Positions 24,408-32,905 of a DNA stretch of 64,000 nt are shown in pieces; the first letter of the stretch is position 1; each line of letters opens with the position of its first letter. Made by a program: the position numbers and the translations under genes. The notes beneath the pieces are model-generated. The model was not told the origin of the DNA. It did not search any database and was given only the letters and a program-made list of their open reading frames with translations. This stretch comes from Streptomyces sp. NRRL WC-3618. GTDB lineage: Bacteria > Actinomycetota > Actinomycetes > Streptomycetales > Streptomycetaceae. Location: the NCBI RefSeq assembly GCF_001280005.1, contig NZ_LGDW01000144.1, positions 20,540-84,539 of the forward strand, written 5' to 3'.

Positions 24408-25716
24408 CGGCGTCCGGTGCCCGCTGCGGGCCCACGGCGAAGGCGTTGCCCGGGGTGACGGCGATGCCGTGCGCCGCGGCGGCGGCCGTGAAGGTGTCCG
24501 CCCGCCACGACGCGGGCAGCTCCCACCATGCGTAGTAGGCGTACGGATCGGATCGCACGGTGCCCCCGGCCGACGCCAACTCCCGTGCCACGAGCCGCTG
24601 TCGACACGCCGCGTCCACCCGCTTGGCGGCCACGAGCCGCGCCACGGTGCCGTCCTGGACCCACCGCGTCCCGGCCTCCAGCGCGAACCGCCCCGCACTC
24701 CACCCGCCCGACCGTACCGCCGCCGCCACGGCCTGCGCCCGGTCCGGCGGTACGACGAGAAAGCCCACGGTGAGGCCGGGCGCGACCCGCTTCGACAACC
24801 CGTCGACGACATGGGCGAGTTCGGGGACGTGCGCGGCGAGAGGCTCACCCGAGCCGGTCCTCTCCGGGTCGGCCCTCTCCGAGCCCGGCCTCTCCGAGCC
24901 GGCGAGGAACGACCAGATCCGGTCCTCCACCACCGGCAGCGCCAACTGCCGAACCACACCCGCGAGTTCACGCTTCCTCGGGTCGCTCGTCGTCACCGAC
25001 GTCGGGTTGTGCAGCGTCGGCTGGACGTACAGCGCGGACAGGGGGGCGGAGCGGTGGGCGGCGGCGAGGGCATCGGGGCGCAGGCCCTCCTGGTCCATGG
25101 CCAGCGGGACGAGGGTGCAGCCGAGGCGGGCCGCGATCTCCTTGACCAGCGGGTACGTCAGCGCCTCCACGCCGACCCGGCCGCCCGGCCTGACCAGCGA
25201 GGCGAGGGCGGCGGCGATGGCCTGCCGGGCGTTGCCCGCGAAGAGGACGCCGTCGGGGTCGGGCCGCCAGCCCGGGGTGGCGAGCAGCCCGGCGACCACC
25301 GTCCTGGCCTCTGCGGTACCGGTGGCGGGCGCCGGGCGCAGCGCCTCGGTGAGCACGTCGGGCCGCAGAAGGGGCGCGAGCGCGGGGGCGAGAAGCTCCG
25401 ACTGGCCTGGCACGGAAGGGTAGTTGAGCTCGAGGTTGACCGTCGCGGCCGTGCCGCCCACCGCCGGTTCGGCGAGCGCGCGCCCGTCCGGATCGGAGGG
25501 GGCGGCCCGGACGAACGTGCCGCGTCCGACCTCGCCGACGACCAGCCCACGCCGCACGAGCTCGCCGTACACCCGCCCGGCCGTCGACCCGGCGATCCCC
25601 CGCCGCCGCGCGAACGCCCGCTGTGGGGGCAGCCGTTCGCCGGGGCGGAGCCGCCCGGCGGCGATGTCCTCGGCGATGCGGTCGGCGAGGCGCCGGTAGT
25701 CGTAGTCGTCGTCCAT
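24313..25716 (-). CDS. MocR-type GntR regulator with aminotransferase domain
   Basis: The 467-residue protein has a GntR winged helix (~5-72, YRRLADRIAEDIAAGRLRPGERLPPQRAFARRRGIAGSTAGRVYGELVRRGLV) and a fold-type I aminotransferase domain (~95-460), in which the Lys of HVVDGLSKRVAPG is the expected PLP lysine. MocR proteins sense PLP or amino-compound adducts and usually regulate the divergent gene, here an alpha/beta hydrolase. Direct repeats of ATTGCACCGAG lie between them. No pdxST or gab genes are present, so it is not evidently PdxR or GabR. Confidence 0.88.
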   Translation of the reverse strand: MDDDYDYRRLADRIAEDIAAGRLRPGERLPPQRAFARRRGIAGSTAGRVYGELVRRGLVVGEVGRGTFVRAAPSDPDGRALAEPAVGGTAATVNLELNYPSVPGQSELLAPALAPLLRPDVLTEALRPAPATGTAEARTVVAGLLATPGWRPDPDGVLFAGNARQAIAAALASLVRPGGRVGVEALTYPLVKEIAARLGCTLVPLAMDQEGLRPDALAAAHRSAPLSALYVQPTLHNPTSVTTSDPRKRELAGVVRQLALPVVEDRIWSFLAGSERPGSERADPERTGSGEPLAAHVPELAHVVDGLSKRVAPGLTVGFLVVPPDRAQAVAAAVRSGGWSAGRFALEAGTRWVQDGTVARLVAAKRVDAACRQRLVARELASAGGTVRSDPYAYYAWWELPASWRADTFTAAAAAHGIAVTPGNAFAVGPQRAPDAVRLGLASAPEPELVRALRTLAAVARRGRTGP

Positions 25717-25742
25717 GTGTCCCCCCGTACCCGTTCTCGCAC

Positions 25743-25776
25743 ATTGCACCGAGAGCAAAGATCCTATTGCACCGAG
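25743..25776. promoter_or_regulatory. MocR operator candidate: 11-bp direct repeat
   Basis: ATTGCACCGAG occurs at 25743-25753 and 25766-25776, 23 bp start-to-start, between the divergent MocR and hydrolase genes. MocR operators are characteristically direct repeats of this kind. Confidence 0.7.
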
Positions 25777-25803
25777 GAGTTGGGCCGCCCTAGGGTCGCC
25801 CAC

Positions 25804-26577
25804 ATGCCCGCAACCCCATCTCCCGCATCTCTTACGCCTCTTGTCCTCGTGCATGGCCATCCCTTCGACCACACGATGTGGAATCCGCAGATCGAGGCGT
25901 TCTCGGCCGGCCGCCGGGTCCTCGCCCCCGATCTGCGCGGCTACGGCGCCTCCCCTGCGGCACCCGCCGCCGTCACCCCACTCTCGCGGTTCGCCCAGGA
26001 CATCGAGGAGTTGCTCGACGAGGCGAAGGTCGAGGCGTGCGTGCTCGTCGGGCTGTCGATGGGCGGCCAGATCGTCATGGAGTGCTGCGACCGGTTCCCG
26101 GAGCGCGTCCGGGGCGCCGTCCTCGCCGACACCTTCCCCACCCCCGAGACACCGGAGGGACACCTCGCCCGCAACGCGACGGCGGACCGGCTGCTCGCCG
26201 AGGGCATGCGCGGGTACGCCGACGAGGTGCTGGAGAAGATGGTGTCCCCGTCCGCCGACGCGAGCGTCAAGGCCCACGTCCACCGCATGATGACGGCCAC
26301 GGACCCCCGGGGCGCGGCAGCGGCGCTCCGGGGCCGCGCCCAGCGCCCCGACTACCGCCCCCTGCTGACCCGCCTCGCCGTCCCGGCCCTGGTCGTCGTG
26401 GGCGCCGACGACGAGTTCACCCCGGTCTCCGACGCCGAGGCCATGCACGCGGCCCTCCCCGACTCCGCGCTCCACGTGATCGAGGGCGCGGCGCACATGC
26501 CCAACCTGGAACGCCCGGCGGAGTTCAACAAGGCCCTGGCCGACTTCCTGGCGACGCGCATCGACCCGGCCCCCTGA
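25804..26577 (+). CDS. Alpha/beta hydrolase
   Basis: The 257-residue protein has the alpha/beta hydrolase fold: oxyanion-region VLVHGHPFDHTMW, APDLRGYGAS, nucleophile elbow GLSMGG with Ser85, the acid VVGADDEFTP and the His in IEGAAHMPNLERP. It resembles esterases and 3-oxoadipate enol-lactonase-like enzymes. Divergence from a MocR regulator with a shared operator suggests it is the regulator's target and may act on an amine- or vitamin B6-linked substrate; that is inference. FUSC follows 24 bp downstream. Confidence 0.85.
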   Translation: MPATPSPASLTPLVLVHGHPFDHTMWNPQIEAFSAGRRVLAPDLRGYGASPAAPAAVTPLSRFAQDIEELLDEAKVEACVLVGLSMGGQIVMECCDRFPERVRGAVLADTFPTPETPEGHLARNATADRLLAEGMRGYADEVLEKMVSPSADASVKAHVHRMMTATDPRGAAAALRGRAQRPDYRPLLTRLAVPALVVVGADDEFTPVSDAEAMHAALPDSALHVIEGAAHMPNLERPAEFNKALADFLATRIDPAP

Positions 26578-26601
26578 ACGAGCCATGGCGATAATGGGAC
26601 C

Positions 26602-28554
26602 ATGTCCCGCGAGTTCCCCATCGGCCTCACACCTCCCGACTGGCTGGTGCGGAACCTCCGGCCGCAGCCGGCCCCACCCGTCAACCGCCCCGCCGTGGCC
26701 CGCGCCGCCATCGCCATGTCGCTGCCCCTGGCGGTCGGCCTCGCCACCGGCCACGCCACCTACGGCGCCCTCGCCTCCATGGGCGCCCTCTCGGGCGTCA
26801 TCGGGGACACCGCCGACGCGTACCGGATGCGCATCCTCAACATCGCGATCCCCCAGTTCTTCGGCGCGCTCGGCGTCACCCTCGGCGCGCTGGTGTACGG
26901 GCACGGCTGGACCGCCGTCGCCACCGTGACCTGTGTGGCCCTCGTCTCCGGGATGATCTCGACGATCGGCGCGGTGGCGTCCGTGTCGGGGCTGCTGCTG
27001 CTCCTCAACTCCGTGATCGGCGCCGGGCTGCCGCTGCCCGGGCCCTGGTGGCTGGCGCCGGCGCTGATGTCCGGGGGCGGGCTGCTCGTCCTCGCGCTGG
27101 CCCTGCTCGCCTGGCCGCTGCGGTCGGGGGTACCGGAGCGGGCGGCGGTCGCGCAGACCTACCGTACGGTCGCCGAACTCCTCGCCGCCGGCGCCACCGA
27201 CGGCTACGAGGACGCCCGGCAAGCCGTCACCCAGTCCCTCAACCAGTCCTACGACCTCGTCCTCGCCCGGCGCGCCCGCCACCACGGCCGCAGCCCCGAA
27301 CTCGTACGTCTGCTCGCCCAGTTGAACGCGATCACCCCGGTCGTCGAGGCCGCTCCCGCCGCCCACCAGACCGGGCGCCCACTGCCGCCCGAGGTCCCGG
27401 AGGCGGTCCGGCACCTCGCCGACGCCGTCGAGACCGGCTACAGCGGGCCCATCGGGCTGAACATCCCCGCCCCGGCCGACCACACCTCCCGGGCCGTCGA
27501 ACAGGCGCTGCGCCACACAGCCGAGGTGGTCGGCAGCCGCTCCCCCGACCTGCGCACCACCGGCCTCGCCACCTCGGACGACCGGCTCGGACGACCGGCC
27601 GCCCTGCGCGTACGAGCCGCCGGCGCCGCCCGGGACGTCGTCATGTCCGGCGACTCCTGGCGCTACGGACTGCGCCTCGCCCTGTGCGTCGGCCTCGCGC
27701 AGGTGCTGGTCTCGACCGTGCCGGTGCCGCGCTCGTACTGGGTCGCGCTGACCATCACCTTCGTCCTGAAGCCCGACTTCGGCTCCGTCTTCTCCCGCGC
27801 CCTGCTGCGCGCCCTCGGCACGGTCGCGGGGCTGGTCGTCGCGGCGGCGGTGCTCGTCCAGGTGCCGCGCGGCTGGTGGGACGTACCGGTGATCCTCCTG
27901 CTCGCCACGCTGATCCCGGCGCTCACGCCACGCGGGTACGGCTACCAGACGGCCGCCATCACCCCGGTGATCATCCTCCTCTCCGACCTCCTCAACCACC
28001 AGGGCACGGCACTGCTGCTGCCCCGGCTCCTCGACTCCCTCATGGGGTGCGCCATCGCGCTCGTCGCCGGATACCTCCTGTGGCCGGAGAGCTGGCACAC
28101 CCGCGTCGGCGACCGCCTCGCGAACGCGGTCGCGGACACGGCCCGCTATGTGGAGTCGGCGTTCCGCCCGGACACCGGGGGTGCGGCACGGGCGCGTATG
28201 CGACGGCGCCTGTACCGCGATCTGTCGGTCGTCCGTACGGAGTTCCAGCGCGCGCTGACCGAACCGCCGCCCACCGGACGGCGGGCGGCGGCGTGGTGGC
28301 CCCTGGTCGTCGCGGTGGAACGCATCGTCGACGCGACGACCGCCGCCCGGGTCCACATCAAGCAGGGCGCCAAGCCGCCGTCGGACGCCGAGATCGACCA
28401 AGTCGTCGTACAGCTACGGGAGTTGTCGGACGGGCTGCGCCGGGTCGAGACGCTGTACGCGGTGCGTACGGACCTCAGCGGACCGGCGGACAGTGTGCTG
28501 GAGCCGCTACGGCAGGAAGTGGCGGCGGCGCGGGCGGTCACCTCACCCAAGTAA
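26602..28554 (+). CDS. FUSC-family aromatic acid exporter-like protein
   Basis: The 650-residue protein has two membrane blocks: ~30-170, and ~350-490 with the FUSC motif SYWVALTITFVLKPDFGSVFSRALLRALGTVAGLVVAA. Each is followed by a cytoplasmic helical region. The family includes AaeB and YccS, which export aromatic carboxylates or other small acids. It lies 24 bp after the alpha/beta hydrolase on the same strand and may be cotranscribed. It ends at a strong bidirectional terminator. Confidence 0.85.
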   Translation: MSREFPIGLTPPDWLVRNLRPQPAPPVNRPAVARAAIAMSLPLAVGLATGHATYGALASMGALSGVIGDTADAYRMRILNIAIPQFFGALGVTLGALVYGHGWTAVATVTCVALVSGMISTIGAVASVSGLLLLLNSVIGAGLPLPGPWWLAPALMSGGGLLVLALALLAWPLRSGVPERAAVAQTYRTVAELLAAGATDGYEDARQAVTQSLNQSYDLVLARRARHHGRSPELVRLLAQLNAITPVVEAAPAAHQTGRPLPPEVPEAVRHLADAVETGYSGPIGLNIPAPADHTSRAVEQALRHTAEVVGSRSPDLRTTGLATSDDRLGRPAALRVRAAGAARDVVMSGDSWRYGLRLALCVGLAQVLVSTVPVPRSYWVALTITFVLKPDFGSVFSRALLRALGTVAGLVVAAAVLVQVPRGWWDVPVILLLATLIPALTPRGYGYQTAAITPVIILLSDLLNHQGTALLLPRLLDSLMGCAIALVAGYLLWPESWHTRVGDRLANAVADTARYVESAFRPDTGGAARARMRRRLYRDLSVVRTEFQRALTEPPPTGRRAAAWWPLVVAVERIVDATTAARVHIKQGAKPPSDAEIDQVVVQLRELSDGLRRVETLYAVRTDLSGPADSVLEPLRQEVAAARAVTSPK

Positions 28555-28565
28555 GCCGCTACCCC

Positions 28566-28601
28566 GCGCGGGCCGCCCCTGTGCAGAGGGACGGCCCGCG
28601 C
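28566..28601. terminator. Strong bidirectional terminator
   Basis: GCGCGGGCCG (28566-28575) pairs with CGGCCCGCGC (28592-28601), with a further CCCT/AGGG pairing inside. It lies between convergent FUSC and snapalysin genes. Confidence 0.75.
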
Positions 28602-28626
28602 ATGTGGGGGGGGAAGCGCTGCGTTG

Positions 28627-29298
28627 CTAACGCATGGCCGCCGCGAGCCCGTTGGCCCACAGCCGGTTCACACGGGAGCGTTCGGTCGAGTTCGGGATGG
28701 CGTTGGTGCAGGACGTGCCGGGGCCGCCGCCCGACATCAACTCGCTGCACGGGCCCGAGTAGTGGTCGGGCAGCCCGAGCACATGGCCGGTCTCGTGGGC
28801 GGTGATACGGGTCGGGTCGTACTGGTCGCTCTGCGCGTAGTCGATGAAGATGTACCCGCTGCCGTGGCCGTCCGTGGAGGCGTACGAACCCTGGGAGCTG
28901 TTGCCCTCGCGGTAAGTGAAGTCGGCGGTGGACGCGGTGCCCGACTGGAGCCTCACGTTCGTCACCGAGCTGTTCCAGATCGAGGTGGAGCGGGCTATCT
29001 CGGCGCTGAAGGAGGGCGCGCGGGACGCGTCGTAGACGACGGTGACGGCGGCGGCCGAGCGCGGGTGGGCGGCGCGCTTCTCGGCGACGGATTTCAGGAC
29101 GGCCTCGAAGAACGCCTTGTTGCCGGCGGCCTCCTCGGCGGACCCGGCGTACGCGGACACGGATGAGGCTGCGGCTGCGGGTGCGGGTGCGGGTGCGTGT
29201 GTGGGTGCGGCGGATGCGGGAACTGCCGTACCGAGGGCGAGAGTTGCCAGGCTGAGGCCTAACGCCGCCGCCAGGACGCCAGAGGTGGGCTTTCTCAT
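28627..29298 (-). CDS. snpA: Snapalysin, secreted M7 metalloprotease
   Basis: The 223-residue precursor has a signal peptide (~1-30, ending VPASA), an Ala/Pro-rich propeptide (~31-80) and a catalytic domain with the zinc site [11 protein letters not shown] at 168-178, the M7 signature (HExxHxxGxxD; the third ligand is Asp). Snapalysin is the small neutral protease of Streptomyces, secreted and milk-clearing. AAGGAG precedes the ATG at 29298. The propeptide region contains a GGGTGC-type microsatellite. It is divergent from a LysR gene, the classic snpA/snpR arrangement. Confidence 0.92.
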   Translation of the reverse strand: MRKPTSGVLAAALGLSLATLALGTAVPASAAPTHAPAPAPAAAASSVSAYAGSAEEAAGNKAFFEAVLKSVAEKRAAHPRSAAAVTVVYDASRAPSFSAEIARSTSIWNSSVTNVRLQSGTASTADFTYREGNSSQGSYASTDGHGSGYIFIDYAQSDQYDPTRITAHETGHVLGLPDHYSGPCSELMSGGGPGTSCTNAIPNSTERSRVNRLWANGLAAAMR

Positions 29299-29383
29299 CG
29301 ATGACTCCTTGGGTGGGGGTGAGCCAGTCGGTCGTACGGCGAGTGTCGGCGTCCGTGCGGCGGCTGTGATGATGGCAAAGGGC

Positions 29384-29400
29384 GATAGCGCGGCCCTATC
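29384..29400. promoter_or_regulatory. LysR (SnpR) box
   Basis: GATAG (29384-29388) and CTATC (29396-29400) are perfect inverted arms around 7 bp and contain the LysR T-N11-A pattern (T at 29386, A at 29398). The site is in the divergent snpA/snpR gap. Confidence 0.7.
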
Positions 29401-29497
29401 ACCGCCTTGCCCCGTCTGTCGGAACTCGAGGTTCCGGCCTAGGGTGCGATGGCATGGACATGTGCATGCGCATGATTCGCGCCGCGGAGCCGGTCGC

Positions 29498-30439
29498 ATG
29501 GAGCTAGAGGTGAGGCACCTTCGGGCGCTGTGCGCCATAGCCGACACCGGCAGCCTGCACCGCGCGGCCCGTCAACTGGGCGTGGCCCAGCCCTCGTTGA
29601 GCACCCAGTTACGCCGGATCGAACAGGAACTGGGCGGCGAGCTGTTCATCCGCACCCGGACCGGCTGCCGCCCGACGCCGCTCGGCCGGGTCGTACTGAG
29701 CCGGGCCCGTCCCCTGGTCGCGGAGATGCGCTCGCTGGTCACGGAGGCGAGGGCCGCCGCGGTCGACGGACTCCAGCTGCGCATCGGCTCGACAGCCAGC
29801 CGCGCCCTCTCCGGCTGGCTGCGCCGCCTCCGCCGGGGACACCAGGAACCCACGCTGCGCATGGACGTCTCCGCGAACGCGCTGCTGCGCATGGTCGCCG
29901 ACGGACAACTGGACGTGGCGTTCGTCCACGAGGTCGAGGGCTGTCCGCTCAGGATCCCCGATGGCCTGTGTCTGCGCGTACTGGTCGACAGGGAACCCCA
30001 GTTCGTGTCCCTGCCCGCCGACCACCCCGCCACCGCGAGACCCGTGGTCCACCTCTCCGAGCTGGCCGGCGACCGCTGGATGGTGGACGAGACGGTCGAC
30101 GGCGAGTTCGACGCCGTACTGCGCATGCTGCGCGCCGCCGACCTCAACCCCCGTGTCCTGCACGGCGATTACCACACCACGGCCGCGCTGGTGGCGACCG
30201 GCGAGGTCGTCACCGTCTGCCAGGCGACCTGCCTGCCGCGCCCCGAGATGGCGGTGCGCCGACTGCACGGCGACCCGCTCGGCGTACGGCTGCTGCTGGC
30301 GGCCCGTACCGAGACGGAGCTCGACGGGGTGCATCCGGCGCTGGCGGAGGCGTACGACGAGGTGGCCCGGCAGGCACCGGCGTACCGGGAGTGGCTGGCA
30401 CAGAGGGATGCGAGAACCCCCGTGCCGGCCCTCCCGTGA
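29498..30439 (+). CDS. snpR: LysR-family activator of the snapalysin gene
   Basis: The 313-residue protein has a LysR helix-turn-helix at the N-terminus ([50 protein letters not shown]) and a periplasmic-binding-like effector domain (~95-295). Orthologues divergent from snpA activate its transcription. The effector domain is slightly unusual in lacking long hydrophobic segments at the second lobe, but its length is normal. Converges with phoX. Confidence 0.88.
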   Translation: MELEVRHLRALCAIADTGSLHRAARQLGVAQPSLSTQLRRIEQELGGELFIRTRTGCRPTPLGRVVLSRARPLVAEMRSLVTEARAAAVDGLQLRIGSTASRALSGWLRRLRRGHQEPTLRMDVSANALLRMVADGQLDVAFVHEVEGCPLRIPDGLCLRVLVDREPQFVSLPADHPATARPVVHLSELAGDRWMVDETVDGEFDAVLRMLRAADLNPRVLHGDYHTTAALVATGEVVTVCQATCLPRPEMAVRRLHGDPLGVRLLLAARTETELDGVHPALAEAYDEVARQAPAYREWLAQRDARTPVPALP

Positions 30440-30490
30440 GCCGCCGACCGAACCGACCGAACCGACCGACCCAACCGATACCCGACCGGC

Positions 30491-32572
30491 TCAGACGCCG
30501 ATGTCGCAGCCGTCCTCACGCCACACGGCGACGACCGCCGGGCGGACGATCTTCCCCGGTCCGTCGGGCCAGGTGCTGGCGGGCTTCTCCACCGACGCAC
30601 CGTCGATCTCGCCCGGGTGCTGCACGGCGACGAGCACCTGCCGCTCCCCGATGACCGGACCGCAGGTCTCGGCGCCGGTCGGCACCGTCAGGAACTGCTT
30701 GAGCTCACCGCGCCGGTCGCCCTTGGTCGCGACGCCGAACAGGCCGTCGTGGGAGCCGAGCTGGTTGCCGTCGGTGGAGATCCACAGGTTGCCGTGGCGG
30801 TCGAAGGCGACGTTGTCCGGGCACGAGATCGGGCTGACCTTGTCCTTCGGGAAGCCCGCGAAGTAGGTGGCGGGGTCGTTCGGGTCACCGGCGACGAGGA
30901 ACAGCGACCAGGCGAACGAGGTGCTCTCCGCGCGGTTGCAGTGCTCGGTCAGCTCCAGCACCTGGCCGTGCTTGTTGGAGTTGCGCGGGTTGGCCTCGTC
31001 GGCGGCGGCGAAGCCGGACTTCCCCCGGTTGCTGTTGTTGGTGAGGGCGACATAGACCTTGCCGGTGACCGGGTTGGGCTCGATGTCCTCGGGCCGGTCC
31101 ATCTTGGTGGCGCCCACCTTGTCACCGGCGAGCCGCGTGAAGACGAACACCTCCTCGGCGGTCATGCCGTCGACGTGCGAGACGGCGCCCTTGGCGGTGG
31201 CAGTCGCCAGCGGAATCCACGTACCGCTGCCGTCGAACTCGCCGTCGGCGGGCAGCTTGCCGCTCCCGTCGATCTCGATGGCGGGGGAGTCACCGGTGAG
31301 CTTGGCGACGTACAGCGTGCCTTCGTCGAGGAGCGAGAGGTTGTGCTCCCGGACGGACCGCGAGTCCCCGTGCCGCATCCGCTTGCTGCCGACGAACTTG
31401 TAGAAGTAGTCGAAGCGCTCGTCGTCGCCGGTGTAGACGACGGGACGCCCGTCGTCGGTCATCCGGATGGTGGCGGCCTCGTGCTTGAAGCGGCCGAGGG
31501 CGGTGTGCTTGCGGGGCGTGGAGGAGGGGTCGTACGGGTCGAACTCGACGACATACCCGAACCTGTGGACCTCGTTGGGCTCCTGCGCGATGTCGAACCG
31601 CTTGTCGAACCGCTCCCACTTGCGCTCGGTGGCGCCGGTGCCGATGCCGTACCGCTTGTCCGTTGCGCGGGAGGCGTTCGCGAAGTACTGGTTGAAGTTC
31701 TCCTCGCCGTGCAGGGTCGTCCCCCACGGCGTGGTGCCCCCGGAGCAGTTGTTGAGCGTGCCGAGCGCCTTCCGGCCGGTCGGGTCGGTGGAGGTCTTGA
31801 GGAGATCGGACCCGGCGGCCGGTCCCGCGATCCGGAACTCGGTGGTCGCCGTGACGCGCCGGTTCAGCGGGTGGCGGGGTACGGGGGTGAGCCGGCCGGT
31901 ACGCCGGTCGCCCTCGACCACGACGGCGGACAGCCCGTGCGCCGCCCAGGCGACCTCGACCTGCTCGCGGGTGGGGTTGGCCGGGTCGTAGCCGCGGAAC
32001 ATCAGGATCTCGTCGGTGTACTCGTGGTTGGCGACCAGGAGCCTCTGGTTCCCGTGCAGGGGGAGCAGGGCGAGGAAGTCGTTGTTGTACCCGAACTGGC
32101 CGGCCTGCGCGGCGGCCGTCTGGTTCTCCGGGTCGAAGGCGGGGGCGCCACGGAGAATCGGCTCACCCCAGCGGATGACGACGTTCTGGCCATACCCGCC
32201 GGGCACGGTCACGGCGTCGGCGGTGTTGGGCGCGACGGGGCTGAAGCGCAGGCCACGGGGCACGGAGGAGTGGTGGGGGTGGCGGGCGGCCCGGGAGGGG
32301 TACGAGGCCGCGGTGGCCGCCTCCGCACCCTGGGCGCCGACGACGTTCGCGGCGGTACCGGTGGCGGTAGCCACGGTGACGACGGCGGCGGCGCGCATCA
32401 CGGAACGGCGGCTGAGGGCGCCGGCGATCACATCGCCGACGTATTCGTTGGCGCTGGTGTTGGGAACCTCGTGGAAGCAGGCGTCACCACACCGGAAGCG
32501 GCAGGTCATCGCGGACCGCCCACCAGGATGCGATCCGGACGACGATCCGATCAACGGCAGCAGCTTGCGCAC
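30491..32572 (-). CDS. PhoX-type alkaline phosphatase (DUF839), Tat-exported
   Basis: The 693-residue protein has a Tat signal around residues 50-85 (SRRSVMRAAAVVTVATATG ... GAEAA) after a cytoplasmic-looking extension, then a DUF839/PhoX beta-propeller with TLNNCSGGTTPWGTTLHGEENFNQYF, VYTGDDERFDYFYKFV, KMDRPEDIEPNPVTGKVYVALTNN and CPDNVAFDRHGNLWISTDGNQLG. PhoX enzymes use Fe/Ca cofactors and release phosphate from esters outside the cell. The GTG at 32572 follows GGGGAGAG. A PHO box lies 74 bp upstream, so PhoP control under phosphate starvation is expected. Confidence 0.9.
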   Translation of the reverse strand: MRKLLPLIGSSSGSHPGGRSAMTCRFRCGDACFHEVPNTSANEYVGDVIAGALSRRSVMRAAAVVTVATATGTAANVVGAQGAEAATAASYPSRAARHPHHSSVPRGLRFSPVAPNTADAVTVPGGYGQNVVIRWGEPILRGAPAFDPENQTAAAQAGQFGYNNDFLALLPLHGNQRLLVANHEYTDEILMFRGYDPANPTREQVEVAWAAHGLSAVVVEGDRRTGRLTPVPRHPLNRRVTATTEFRIAGPAAGSDLLKTSTDPTGRKALGTLNNCSGGTTPWGTTLHGEENFNQYFANASRATDKRYGIGTGATERKWERFDKRFDIAQEPNEVHRFGYVVEFDPYDPSSTPRKHTALGRFKHEAATIRMTDDGRPVVYTGDDERFDYFYKFVGSKRMRHGDSRSVREHNLSLLDEGTLYVAKLTGDSPAIEIDGSGKLPADGEFDGSGTWIPLATATAKGAVSHVDGMTAEEVFVFTRLAGDKVGATKMDRPEDIEPNPVTGKVYVALTNNSNRGKSGFAAADEANPRNSNKHGQVLELTEHCNRAESTSFAWSLFLVAGDPNDPATYFAGFPKDKVSPISCPDNVAFDRHGNLWISTDGNQLGSHDGLFGVATKGDRRGELKQFLTVPTGAETCGPVIGERQVLVAVQHPGEIDGASVEKPASTWPDGPGKIVRPAVVAVWREDGCDIGV

Positions 32573-32645
32573 TTTACTCTCCCCTGAAGATCCCTATACG
32601 TGCCTTTGGTGTCAGCGTGACGCTAGGCGGACGGAGGTGCAACAG

Positions 32646-32674
32646 CGGGGACGCCGGATGAACGAAGGGTGAAC
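32646..32674 (-). promoter_or_regulatory. PHO box (PhoP binding site) upstream of phoX
   Basis: On the minus strand three 7-mers follow each other at 11-bp steps: GTTCACC (32674-32668), GTTCATC (32663-32657) and GTCCCCG (32652-32646). This is the Streptomyces PHO-box structure of 11-bp direct repeats with a GTTCACC core. The rest of the 333-bp gap (32573-32905) should hold the two promoters; nothing else stands out. Confidence 0.85.
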
Positions 32675-32905
32675 CCGTGGGAGCGGTAAGGGGGTTGGGG
32701 CTGCGGGGAAGATGTGGACGACTCCCGTCGGCAGCCCGGCCGAGGCGCCCTGAGGGGTGGGCCGCGAGGTTGGCGGTGTGGCGCCCTTGACGGCGGGCGC
32801 GTTCCGTGAAAGACCCAGCCCAAGATCGCCAGGTCGGCCCGCTAACCTTACGTGTCTGTCCTGGCCAGGGATTGACGGCTACAACTCACGTGAAGGGTTG
32901 CGCAC

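Noticed and set aside
24313..28401. 1362-codon minus-strand open frame spanning MocR, hydrolase and FUSC regions
   Set aside because: Only its last 467 codons (MocR) are real. The rest is antisense to the FUSC and hydrolase genes, open because third positions are nearly always G or C.
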